Source of the DNA: Nitrobacter sp035546855
GTDB taxonomy: Bacteria; Pseudomonadota; Alphaproteobacteria; Rhizobiales; Xanthobacteraceae
Length of the DNA: 64,000 bases
Reading direction: 5' to 3'
NCBI GenBank assembly: GCA_035546855.1
Contig: DASZVY010000054.1
Span: 26,958 to 90,957 of the forward strand
Part shown: positions 1-8,094 of the stretch, piece after piece
How the letters are laid out: each line of letters starts with the position of its first letter
Position numbering within the stretch: position 1 is the first letter of the stretch
Program-made: the position numbers and the translations under genes
The notes under the pieces: generated by a model
What the model saw: the letters and a program-made list of their open reading frames with translations, nothing else
Database searches by the model: none
Told to the model about the DNA's origin: nothing

Positions 1-1
1 G

Positions 2-1036
2 GGCAAATCCGTGGCCGTCACCGGCGGCGGCGGATCGATCGGATTCGAGATTTGCAGCCGTGTGGTGACCTTCGGTGCCGCGCGGCTTCTGATTCTCGAG
101 AATTCGGAACCTGCGCTGCATGCCGCGATGGAAGCCCTGTCACCGAACGTCGCAGGCAGCAAGGTCGACGGACGGATTGCGGACATCCGCGATCGCGAGC
201 GCATCATGCAACTGATGAGCGAATTCCGGCCCGATATTGTCTTTCATGCCGCCGCCCTCAAGCATGTTCCGATCCTGGAGCGCGATTGGAGCGAGGGCAT
301 CAAGACCAACATCTTCGGCTCGGTGAACGTCGCCGATGCCGCGGTCGCTTCGGGTGCGGAAGCCATGGTCATGATCTCGACCGACAAGGCCATCGAGCCG
401 GTATCCATGCTCGGTCTCACCAAGCGCTTCGCCGAGATGTATTGCCAGGCCCTCGACCGCGGGTTGACGGCTGCCGAGACATCGCGCCGGCCGATGCGGA
501 TGATCTCGGTCCGCTTCGGCAATGTCCTGGCCTCCAATGGATCGGTAGTCCCGAAGTTCAAGGCGCAGATCGAGGCGGGCGGTCCGGTCACTGTGACCCA
601 TCCCGATATGGTTCGCTACTTCATGACCATTCGCGAAGCGTGTGATCTCGTCATCACGGCGGCGACGCACGCTCTCAGTCCGGAACGGCCCGACGTCTCC
701 GTCTACGTGCTGAGCATGGGGCAGCCGGTCAGGATCGTCGACCTCGCCGAGCGAATGATCCGCCTGTCGGGGCTTCAACCGGGCTACGATATCGATGTGG
801 TTTTCACCGGCGTGCGGCCTGGCGAGCGGTTGAACGAGATTCTGTTCGCCCGTGAGGAGCTCACGGTCGACATCGGCATGTCCGGCATCGTTGCCGCGCG
901 GCCCAGCGAGTTGCCGGTGGAGACGCTCCGCCAGTGGCTCGATATCCTGCAGAACGCTATCGCCTCCGAGCAATACGACGTGGCATTCCGCCTTTTGAGG
1001 GATGCGATCCCCGAGTTCACCGCCGCCGCCGAGTAG
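2..1036 (+). CDS. WbpM/CapD-type nucleotide-sugar 4,6-dehydratase/epimerase, 5' end outside window
   Basis: Soluble catalytic half of a polysaccharide-biosynthesis enzyme of the WbpM/FlaA1/CapD family, which act on UDP-GlcNAc-type sugars for O-antigen or capsule. The frame is open to the left edge and begins directly with the Rossmann motif TGGGGSIG. A GTG at 11 is in frame, but full-length relatives carry an N-terminal membrane domain, so the real start is probably upstream. Also visible are HAAALKHVP, the STDKAIEP segment, and a C-terminal VRPGERLNE typical of the family. The usual Met/Tyr-x3-Lys catalytic spot reads LGLTK, with Leu in place of Met or Tyr. The gene converges on the WecA-like transferase, a pairing reminiscent of WbpM/WbpL. 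The exact sugar is not determined. Confidence 0.88.
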   Translation, partial: GKSVAVTGGGGSIGFEICSRVVTFGAARLLILENSEPALHAAMEALSPNVAGSKVDGRIADIRDRERIMQLMSEFRPDIVFHAAALKHVPILERDWSEGIKTNIFGSVNVADAAVASGAEAMVMISTDKAIEPVSMLGLTKRFAEMYCQALDRGLTAAETSRRPMRMISVRFGNVLASNGSVVPKFKAQIEAGGPVTVTHPDMVRYFMTIREACDLVITAATHALSPERPDVSVYVLSMGQPVRIVDLAERMIRLSGLQPGYDIDVVFTGVRPGERLNEILFAREELTVDIGMSGIVAARPSELPVETLRQWLDILQNAIASEQYDVAFRLLRDAIPEFTAAAE

Positions 1037-2050
1037 TCATTTGCGCGGCGTTGAAAATGCCATGAGCACGCGCATGACGGCGCCCGCGCCCACGGCGATC
1101 AGGATGAAATCGGCGACGGCTGATGTCAGCCATGCCGAGAGGAGAGCCAGAGCCGCCAGCCCGATGTTCAATGAGAACACGCGCGCGACCACGGCCGTCA
1201 CGGTCCAGCCGTTGTCGGTCGCCCGTTGATAATAGTGCTGGCGGTGCGCCTGCCAGAACGCCTCGCCACCGACCATCCGTCGAAGAAGCGTGATGGTGCT
1301 GTCGGCCAGATAGTAGAGCGGCAGCAGAATCGCAGCCGCGGCGTGGTGCTGATAGGTGAGTTGAAGCAGACACCAGCCGAGCAGAAGTCCGATCGGAAGG
1401 CTTCCGACATCCCCGAGAAAGACCTTCGCGACCGGGCGATTGAAAGGGGCGAAGCCGATCAGGGCACCCCCGAGCGCGGCCGCGATCAGGTTCGCGGGGA
1501 TGGTCTGCCGGTTGAGCAGGCCGAGCAGGACGATCGCAGACGTGATCGGAACGACTTCCGCCACGGTCATCCAGTCCAGCCCGTCCATGAAGTTGACGAG
1601 ATTGACGAACCAGACGCCCGCAATCACGAGCAGCGTGCGTTCGATCCAGATCGGCACGGCCGGAACGATGCGCAGATCGTAGGGCGCGGCCAGGACCAGG
1701 GCTGCGACGGCAAGGGTCTGGAATGTCAGCCGGGGCGTCACCGCGATCGGCCGCAGGTCGTCGATCGCGCCGATGAGGCCGAGCAGGATTGCGATGGCTG
1801 CGGTTGTCGCGACGGTTCCGAGGCTGGCGGGCGATATCAGCGCGGCGGCGACCGTGGCGACCGCGAGCGCTGCGAGAACGACGGTGATCCCGGCGCCCTG
1901 CGGCGTCGGGATCGTGTGCGAGGATCGCGCGTTGGGGCGCGCCAGCGCGTAGCGCACAAGAAGCGGATGGATGGCACACGTCAAGCCCGCGGACAGGACC
2001 GCAGATGCGGCAACGATTGTTATCATCGGGAGAAAATCGGATGCGGGCAT
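1037..2050 (-). CDS. Glycosyltransferase family 4 (WecA/WbpL-like polyprenyl-phosphate sugar-1-P transferase)
   Basis: A 337-aa polytopic inner-membrane protein expected to move a sugar-1-phosphate from a UDP-sugar onto undecaprenyl phosphate, starting a lipid-linked glycan. Family marks in order are the cytoplasmic loop GAIDDLRPI, NFMDGLDW, FLGDVGSLPIG and the late His motif HRQHYYQR. About ten hydrophobic segments are visible. The ATG at 2050 gives the normal family length. Longer in-frame openings upstream run into the flippase-like gene and lack family sequence. It starts 14 bp after that gene, so the two form an operon. Its stop abuts the stop of the convergent WbpM-like gene. It probably primes O-antigen or an exopolysaccharide. 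Confidence 0.87.
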   Translation of the reverse strand: MPASDFLPMITIVAASAVLSAGLTCAIHPLLVRYALARPNARSSHTIPTPQGAGITVVLAALAVATVAAALISPASLGTVATTAAIAILLGLIGAIDDLRPIAVTPRLTFQTLAVAALVLAAPYDLRIVPAVPIWIERTLLVIAGVWFVNLVNFMDGLDWMTVAEVVPITSAIVLLGLLNRQTIPANLIAAALGGALIGFAPFNRPVAKVFLGDVGSLPIGLLLGWCLLQLTYQHHAAAAILLPLYYLADSTITLLRRMVGGEAFWQAHRQHYYQRATDNGWTVTAVVARVFSLNIGLAALALLSAWLTSAVADFILIAVGAGAVMRVLMAFSTPRK

Positions 2051-2064
2051 CGTTGCGCCGTCGT

Positions 2065-3021
2065 CTAGTCCGGAACGGCAAGCGGCGTCGCCGCCCTGGC
2101 TGCTTTCTCGGCACTGAAGATCCACACCACGCCGCCGAAGATGCCGACGATGAAATAGACCGCGCCGATCAGCAGGGCGGTATTGACGCCGTCGCTCGCC
2201 GGCAGGCCGGCGTAGCTGAATGCCAATCCCATCGACGTTTCGCGCACGCCCCAACCGGCGATGGAAACCGGCAGCATGACGATCAGCCACACGGGCGGCA
2301 CGAGTTGCAGGGCGGCCCCGAACGGCAGGGGCGCCGCGATCGCACGCGCCAGGCACCAGGCAATCACGACAGCGAGAACATGGATCAGCATCGAAAGGAT
2401 CGCGATCCAGGGGCCGCGTCGCCGGTTGAACAGGGCATGGTTGGTGATTTTCGCGCAGGCCGCGAAATGCTGCGTACCCCACCAGCTTCTGATCCACCGC
2501 CAGGGCAGCTTGCCGAGCAGCAGATATCCCGCGCCGGCTGTCATCGCGACGGCGTCCAGAACGACCAGCGCGGCCCAGCCGCGCGTGTCGCTGATCAGGT
2601 GGTAGCTCCAGGGCAGGGTTGCGAGGATCAAGATCGCGAGTGCAATCAGACCGATGGCACGATCGACAAAAACCGAATAGCCTGCGGCGCGCCATCCATG
2701 CAGCCGGCCGACCAGCCACACCCGCATCGCATCGCCACCGATTGCGGACGGAAGCACCTGGTTGAAGAACGAGCCGATCAGGCTGAAACGGTTGGCCTGC
2801 GCGATCGTCAGCGGGGCGTCGCAATCCGTGCTGATTTCACGCCAGCGCAAGGCGCTGACAAAGACCTGCAGAAACGTGATCGCGGTCGCGAGCGTGATCC
2901 AGCCGGCGCTGCCGGCATCCAGGTGGGCGACGAGGTCGGAAAAATTGGCTTTCCTCAGCGCCAGATAGAGCAGTCCCGCCGAAATAGCTATTTTGAGGGT
3001 GGATGCGGCGATCCTGCGCAT
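2065..3021 (-). CDS. Lysylphosphatidylglycerol synthase TM-region (UPF0104) family membrane protein
   Basis: A 318-aa integral membrane protein of the LPG_synthase_TM family, the flippase-like half of MprF without its aminoacyl-transferase half. Many family members sit in polysaccharide clusters and their substrates are mostly unknown. The family-type stretch FFNQVLPSAIGGDAMR lies near residue 90, followed by about six further hydrophobic helices and GWGVRETSMG near residue 240. It is the first gene of a two-gene operon with the WecA-like transferase and diverges from the UDP-glucuronate epimerase gene. A role in moving a lipid-linked intermediate is inferred from context only. A second family member lies at 37115-38197. 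Confidence 0.83.
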   Translation of the reverse strand: MRRIAASTLKIAISAGLLYLALRKANFSDLVAHLDAGSAGWITLATAITFLQVFVSALRWREISTDCDAPLTIAQANRFSLIGSFFNQVLPSAIGGDAMRVWLVGRLHGWRAAGYSVFVDRAIGLIALAILILATLPWSYHLISDTRGWAALVVLDAVAMTAGAGYLLLGKLPWRWIRSWWGTQHFAACAKITNHALFNRRRGPWIAILSMLIHVLAVVIAWCLARAIAAPLPFGAALQLVPPVWLIVMLPVSIAGWGVRETSMGLAFSYAGLPASDGVNTALLIGAVYFIVGIFGGVVWIFSAEKAARAATPLAVPD

Positions 3022-3211
3022 TTTCGGAAGCGCTCGACATGTTGGCGGCCGCGCGGCGCGCGGGCCGGATATGAAGGCAAAGTGCCGATTTTCCGTGCCT
3101 TGGTATGGTTTTGAGGTTCATCTGGCAAGGCCCGGCGACGGGACTATTGCCGGCCCGGCGATGCGGCGGCTAAGAGATGTCGCGGCCGGCGGCGGGACAG
3201 CGAGGCAAGAG

Positions 3212-4198
3212 ATGGCGGATCAGGCGATATTGGTCACCGGCGCAGCAGGTTTCATCGGATTTCACGTTGCGCGGCAGCTCCTCGCCGAGGGCCGCACAGT
3301 GGTCGGCCTGGACAATTTGAACGACTATTACGATCCTGCCCTGAAACAGGCGCGCTTAAGTCTGTTGCGCGGGAGGTCGCGTTTCGAATTTGTCCAAGCC
3401 GATCTCGCCGATCGGCGGGCCATGGCCGACCTGTTTTCGAAATCGCGATTTCCCGTTGTGATTCACCTGGCGGCTCAGGCCGGCGTTCGCTATTCGATCG
3501 ATCAGCCGCATGCCTATGCCGATGCCAATCTCGAAGGGTTTTTGAACGTGCTCGAAGGATGCCGTCACAACGGATGCCGTCATCTGATCTACGCCTCGTC
3601 ATCTTCGGTTTATGGTGCCAACAGCAAGCTGCCGTTTTCGGTCCATGACAACACCGATCATCCGATCAGCCTCTATGCCGCGACCAAGAAATCCAACGAG
3701 CTTATGGCGCATTCATATAGCCATCTCTATCGGGTTCCGACCACCGGCCTTCGGTTCTTCACCATTTACGGCCCGTGGGGCCGTCCCGACATGGCCATAT
3801 TTCTTTTCACAAAGGCGATCCTGGAAGGACGGGCGATTCGGCTTTTCAACGGCGGCGACATGCGGCGGGACTTCACCTATATCGACGATGTCGTCAGCAT
3901 CATGCAGCGTTTGATCGATCACGTTCCGACCGGCGAGGGCGCGCTGACGGCTCCGGCGCGGATTTACAACATCGGCAATCACCGGCCCGAGAATCTCAGG
4001 CGCGTCGTGGCGTTGCTTGAGCAGGCGTTGGGCCGCTCCGCGGCGACGGAAATGCTGCCGATGCAGCCTGGGGACGTGCCGGAGACGTTTGCCGATGTCA
4101 GCGACTTGATGCGCGACGTCGGATTCAGGCCCGATACCCCGATCGAAGACGGTATCCAGCGTTTTGTCGCATGGTACCGGGAACACTATTGCATCTAG
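3212..4198 (+). CDS. UDP-glucuronate 4-epimerase (CapI/LspL-like), extended SDR
   Basis: A 328-aa cytoplasmic NAD-dependent epimerase likely to interconvert UDP-glucuronate and UDP-galacturonate. The N-terminal Rossmann motif is TGAAGFIGFHVARQL. The catalytic Ser-Tyr-Lys appears as YASSSSVYG and then YAATKKSNE. RFFTIYGPWGRPDMA and DFTYIDDVV are hallmarks of the uronate epimerase subgroup. The ATG at 3212 follows a purine-rich stretch. An in-frame extension back to 2993 overlaps the divergent gene and adds no family sequence, so it is rejected. The manC-like gene follows after 19 bp. The product sugar would suit galacturonic-acid-bearing LPS or EPS. Confidence 0.88.
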   Translation: MADQAILVTGAAGFIGFHVARQLLAEGRTVVGLDNLNDYYDPALKQARLSLLRGRSRFEFVQADLADRRAMADLFSKSRFPVVIHLAAQAGVRYSIDQPHAYADANLEGFLNVLEGCRHNGCRHLIYASSSSVYGANSKLPFSVHDNTDHPISLYAATKKSNELMAHSYSHLYRVPTTGLRFFTIYGPWGRPDMAIFLFTKAILEGRAIRLFNGGDMRRDFTYIDDVVSIMQRLIDHVPTGEGALTAPARIYNIGNHRPENLRRVVALLEQALGRSAATEMLPMQPGDVPETFADVSDLMRDVGFRPDTPIEDGIQRFVAWYREHYCI

Positions 4199-4217
4199 AA
4201 CAGGATATTCGGAATTC

Positions 4218-5630
4218 ATGAATAAGCGAATCATTCCACTTGTGATGTGTGGCGGTGCAGGAACGCGGTTGTGGCCCGCATCCCGAGAGGTGCGTCCGAA
4301 ACAATTCCTTCCGCTGTTCGGTCCGCGATCGACGTTCCAGGAGACGTTGTTGCGGGTGTCCGATCCTGCTGTTTTCCTGCGGCCGATCGTCGTCACCAAC
4401 GCCGCGCATCGATTCATGGTGCAGGAACAGTTGGACGGGATCGGCCTTGAAGCCGACATTCTGCTTGAGCCGATGCGTCGTGATTCCGGCCCCGCGATCG
4501 CCGCGGGTGCGGCGTTCGCGCGAACGCGCGATGCCGATGCGATCGTTCTGGCGCTGGCGGCCGACCATGTCGTGCGCGACGTCGCGGCTTTCGTCGGAGC
4601 CTGCCGCGAAGGACTGGTGGCGGCTGAGGACGGACACATCGTCACGTTCGGCGTGCGCCCGGAGCGGCCGGCGACGGAGTATGGCTACGTCAATCCGGGA
4701 GCCGTGATCGCGGGCGAGGTTCGTGCGGTGACGGCCTTTGTCGAAAAGCCGAATGCGGCGAAAGCCGCCGAATACATCGCGGCGGGCTATCTCTGGAACA
4801 GCGGCAATTTCATGTTCGGAGCCGCGACCCTGCTCGACGAGTATCGCGCCGTTGATTCCGACAGCGTGCAGACCATCGAGGATGCCGTCGCCGGCGCGGG
4901 GCACGATCTTGGATTTGTGACGCTGGCGCATGATGCTTTCGCGAACGCCAAGCCGATCTCGATCGATTACGCCGTCATGGAAAAAACGTCGCATGCAGCC
5001 GTTGTGCCGGTCAGTTGCGGCTGGTCCGATATCGGATCATGGCGCGCGGTGTGGGAATTGTCCGGCAAGGACGCGGAGGGCAACGCGGCCCAGGGCATGG
5101 CCGTGTTCGAGGACTCCCGCAATTGCAATGTGTCGACGGACAAGGCGCTGGTGGCGCTGGAGGGCGTCGATGATCTCGTTGTGGTGGCGACGCAGGACGC
5201 GGTGCTGGTTTCACGCCAGAAGGACGCGAACGGGTTGAAGCGACTTGTGACGCGGCTTCGGGCCGTCGCTCCGCAACTGACGGAAGAGCACATTCGGGTG
5301 CATCGCCCCTGGGGCGCGTATCAGGCCATCGATTCCGGCGAACGCCATCAGGTCAAGCGGATCACGGTCAAGCCGGGAAGCCGCCTTTCGCTGCAAAAGC
5401 ATCACCATCGCTCGGAGCACTGGATCGTGGTTCACGGAACGGCCAGGGTCACGGTGAACGACATAGTCAAGATGGTTCACGAAAACGAATCGATCTATAT
5501 CCCGATCGGCGCCGTTCACCGGTTGGAAAATCCCGGAAAGATCCTGCTCGAGTTGATCGAGGTGCAGACCGGCAGCTACCTCGGCGAGGACGATATCGTT
5601 CGTCTCGAGGATGATTACCGGCGAAACTGA
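4218..5630 (+). CDS. manC: Mannose-1-phosphate guanylyltransferase / mannose-6-phosphate isomerase
   Basis: A 470-aa bifunctional enzyme of the ManC/AlgA/XanB type, making GDP-mannose from mannose-1-P and carrying a type II phosphomannose isomerase domain. The N-terminal nucleotidyltransferase signature GGAGTRLWPASR is followed by RPKQFLPL, and FVEKPN lies in the middle. The cupin-like PMI domain occupies about the last 130 residues (HRPWGAYQ, metal-site QKHHHRSEHW). The ATG at 4218 gives MNKRIIPLVMCGG, the expected start; a longer frame from 4164 overlaps the previous gene. It follows the epimerase by 19 bp in the same direction. GDP-mannose would feed O-antigen or EPS; the isomerase activity is inferred from the domain alone. 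Confidence 0.93.
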   Translation: MNKRIIPLVMCGGAGTRLWPASREVRPKQFLPLFGPRSTFQETLLRVSDPAVFLRPIVVTNAAHRFMVQEQLDGIGLEADILLEPMRRDSGPAIAAGAAFARTRDADAIVLALAADHVVRDVAAFVGACREGLVAAEDGHIVTFGVRPERPATEYGYVNPGAVIAGEVRAVTAFVEKPNAAKAAEYIAAGYLWNSGNFMFGAATLLDEYRAVDSDSVQTIEDAVAGAGHDLGFVTLAHDAFANAKPISIDYAVMEKTSHAAVVPVSCGWSDIGSWRAVWELSGKDAEGNAAQGMAVFEDSRNCNVSTDKALVALEGVDDLVVVATQDAVLVSRQKDANGLKRLVTRLRAVAPQLTEEHIRVHRPWGAYQAIDSGERHQVKRITVKPGSRLSLQKHHHRSEHWIVVHGTARVTVNDIVKMVHENESIYIPIGAVHRLENPGKILLELIEVQTGSYLGEDDIVRLEDDYRRN

Positions 5631-5846
5631 TTCGTGGAGCCCGCCGCGGGAATCACTCGGGGCGCGGGACGCGCCATTGGACCGGTTCCAATCTCGCCGG
5701 TGGTTCACGGGGCCGTGTAATTCTTTGAATCAAAACGTGTTTGGACGGGCGGCGGCTCTATTCGCCACATCCTGGGCGACGTGCTAGGAGAGCGCGCACG
5801 GCTTGGCGTGGGGGCGCTGCGAGCCGGTCTGGTTTTCGGGGTTTTT

Positions 5847-6854
5847 ATGGGTTCGAGGAAATCTCAATCGGAAACGAGGAGCGCGTCGCCGCTTCGCGTC
5901 GGCGTCATCGGCGCAGGCGTGATGGGCACCAATCACGGCCGGGTCCTCGCCGGTTTGCCCGGCGTATCGCTGATCGGAATCGTTGATCCCTTGCCGGCAC
6001 ATCGCGACCGCGCGACGGAGATGATCGGATGCGCGACTTTCACTGACGTCGAGGAGCTGTTCGCGGCCGGCGTCGATGCCGTGACCGTCGCAGCGCCGAC
6101 GCATCTTCATCACGAGATCGCGCTGATCTGCATCGCGCGCGGCATTCACGTGCTGGTTGAGAAGCCGGTCGCCTCGACGGTGGAGGAAGGGCGCGAGATC
6201 GTCGCCGCCGCTCAGCGCAAGGGCGTGACCTTGATGGTCGGGCACGTCGAGCGGTTCAATCCCGCGGTCGCCGCCATCAAGCAGGCGATCGAGGGCGAGG
6301 ATATTCTGTCGATTGCGATCACCCGGGTCGGGCCGTTTCCGCCGCGCATGTCGAATGTCGGCGTGGTCATCGATCTCGCCGTTCACGACATCGATTTGAT
6401 CCGCTGGTTCACGGAGTCTGACATCGTCGAGGTGCAGCCGCAGCTCTCCAGCGCGGTCGCCGAGCGCGAGGACATCGCCTTGCTGCAGTTCCGGACGGAA
6501 TCCGGGGTGCTGGCGCATATCAACACCAATTGGCTGACGCCGTTCAAGGCGCGCAACGTCACCGTCGCGACTCGTGGCAAATACGTGATGGGCGATCTGC
6601 TCACCCGTCAGGTGACCGAATGTTTCGGCTTCCAGCCCGACGGCAGTTATTCGATGCGTCACCTTCCGGTCGGCCACGACGAGCCGCTGCGCGCCGAGCT
6701 CGTTGCATTCGTCAATGCGGTGCGGTCCGGCGGCGTTCCCGCGGTCAGCGGCGACGAGGGCGTGGCCAGTCTTGAAATCGCGATCCAGTGTCTGGAGACC
6801 AGGGCGGACGCCGTCACGTCGAAACACAAGCAACCGCGTCGCGCCGCCGGTTGA
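5847..6854 (+). CDS. gnnA: Gfo/Idh/MocA-family UDP-sugar 3-dehydrogenase, GnnA-like
   Basis: A 335-aa NAD-dependent oxidoreductase. The Rossmann motif VGVIGAGVMGTNHGRVL lies at the N-terminus, followed by the family motif VEKPVAST and the conserved AVHDIDLIRWF. The ATG at 5847 is preferred because the 22 residues before it (from 5781) are not family-like. The next gene is a DegT-type aminotransferase 45 bp away. In Acidithiobacillus and several Rhizobiales such a pair (GnnA/GnnB) turns UDP-GlcNAc into its 3-amino derivative for lipid A. Rhodopseudomonas and Bradyrhizobium lipid A is known to contain 2,3-diaminoglucose, which supports the call. The alternative is a WbpB/WlbA-type enzyme of O-antigen synthesis acting on UDP-GlcNAcA. 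Confidence 0.72.
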   Translation: MGSRKSQSETRSASPLRVGVIGAGVMGTNHGRVLAGLPGVSLIGIVDPLPAHRDRATEMIGCATFTDVEELFAAGVDAVTVAAPTHLHHEIALICIARGIHVLVEKPVASTVEEGREIVAAAQRKGVTLMVGHVERFNPAVAAIKQAIEGEDILSIAITRVGPFPPRMSNVGVVIDLAVHDIDLIRWFTESDIVEVQPQLSSAVAEREDIALLQFRTESGVLAHINTNWLTPFKARNVTVATRGKYVMGDLLTRQVTECFGFQPDGSYSMRHLPVGHDEPLRAELVAFVNAVRSGGVPAVSGDEGVASLEIAIQCLETRADAVTSKHKQPRRAAG

Positions 6855-6899
6855 TCCGATCGCGGCAAGGACCGATGACCTTCAACCCGTGCAAGGCCC

Positions 6900-8051
6900 A
6901 TGAACCAGCATCTGCGCTCTGAACCCGTTCCCTTCATCGATATCGGCGCGCAGCGTCGCCGCCTGGGGCCGTCCATCGATGCCGCGGTGGGGCGCGTTCT
7001 CGGCCATTGCCAGTTCGTCAATGGTCCTGAAGTCACCCAACTCGAAGCTGCACTGGCGGCCTTCAGCGGCGCAAAGTACGTCGTGAGCTGTGCCAGCGGC
7101 ACGGACGCTCTGCTGATGGTGCTGATGGCCAAGGGCGTCGGCCCTGGGGACGCGGTGATCTGCCCGTCCTTTACGTTTTGCGCGACGGGCGAGGCGGTGG
7201 CGTTGACCGGCGCATCGCCGGTGTTCGTCGATGTCGATGAGGCCACCTTCAACATGGACGTGACCTCGCTGAAACGGGGCATCGAAGCGGCGCGCAAATC
7301 GGGCCTTGCGCCGAAAGCCGTGATTCCCGTCGATCTGTTCGGACAAAGCGCCGATCATGACGCGATTGCGACAGTCGCTGCGGCTGAGGGCCTGTTCGTG
7401 TTGGACGACGCGGCGCAGGGCTTTGGCGCGAGCTACAAGGGACGGCGTCTTGGTGCGTTCGGTCTCGCCACGGCGACGAGCTTTTTTCCGGCAAAGCCGC
7501 TGGGATGCTATGGCGACGGCGGTGCGATTTTCACTGACGATGCCGGCTTGGCCGACGCCTTGCGCAGCGTCCGGGTCCACGGGCAGGGAACGGACAAATA
7601 TGACAACGTGCGGCTCGGATTGACCGGCCGCCTCGACACGATGCAGGCCGCAGTCCTGCTCGAAAAGCTTGCGATCTTCGAAGACGAGATCGTGGCGCGC
7701 AACAAGGTCGCGGAGCGTTATGCCCGGGGTCTCGGCAACGTCGTGACCGTGCCGCGTCTTGCCAGCGGCTGCACCTCGGTCTGGGCGCAATACACCATTC
7801 GGTTGCCCCAGGGCACGGATCGGGACGCCTTCGCGGCCGCGCTGAAGGCGGAAGGCATTCCCACCGCAATCTATTACGTGAAATCGATGCATCAGCAGAC
7901 CGCCTACAGGCACTATCCTGTGGCCGAAGGCGGCCTGCCGGTGAGCGAAAAGCTGTCGCAGGAGGTCATCAGTCTCCCGATGCACGCCTATCTCGACGAG
8001 CCGATGCAGGATCGGGTCATCAAGGCTGTGCGTGCCGCGCTTCCGAGCTGA
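6900..8051 (+). CDS. gnnB: DegT/DnrJ/EryC1/StrS-family sugar aminotransferase, GnnB-like
   Basis: A 383-aa PLP-dependent aminotransferase expected to transaminate the 3-keto nucleotide sugar made by the preceding gene. The N-terminal VPFIDIGAQRRRLG, the CASGTDALLM segment, FVDVDEATFNMD, DDAAQGFGASY and the PLP-lysine region FFPAKPLGCYGDGGA are all typical of the family. C-terminal KAEGIPTAIYYVKSMHQQ is also family-like. The length is normal. Pairing with the Gfo/Idh enzyme suggests a single metabolic step, and GnnB is favoured given the lipid A of this bacterial group. WbpE/WlbC-type transaminases are close relatives, so the exact substrate cannot be fixed from sequence alone. Confidence 0.74.
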   Translation: MNQHLRSEPVPFIDIGAQRRRLGPSIDAAVGRVLGHCQFVNGPEVTQLEAALAAFSGAKYVVSCASGTDALLMVLMAKGVGPGDAVICPSFTFCATGEAVALTGASPVFVDVDEATFNMDVTSLKRGIEAARKSGLAPKAVIPVDLFGQSADHDAIATVAAAEGLFVLDDAAQGFGASYKGRRLGAFGLATATSFFPAKPLGCYGDGGAIFTDDAGLADALRSVRVHGQGTDKYDNVRLGLTGRLDTMQAAVLLEKLAIFEDEIVARNKVAERYARGLGNVVTVPRLASGCTSVWAQYTIRLPQGTDRDAFAAALKAEGIPTAIYYVKSMHQQTAYRHYPVAEGGLPVSEKLSQEVISLPMHAYLDEPMQDRVIKAVRAALPS

Positions 8052-8094
8052 TTTCGCCATTTTGCGCCGGGAACCGATCCTGTAGAAACGCCGG

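Noticed and set aside
1037..2824. A 595-residue reading of the WecA-like gene
   Set aside because: The first 258 residues overlap the flippase-like gene in another frame and are Arg-rich without family sequence. The ATG at 2050 gives the normal protein.
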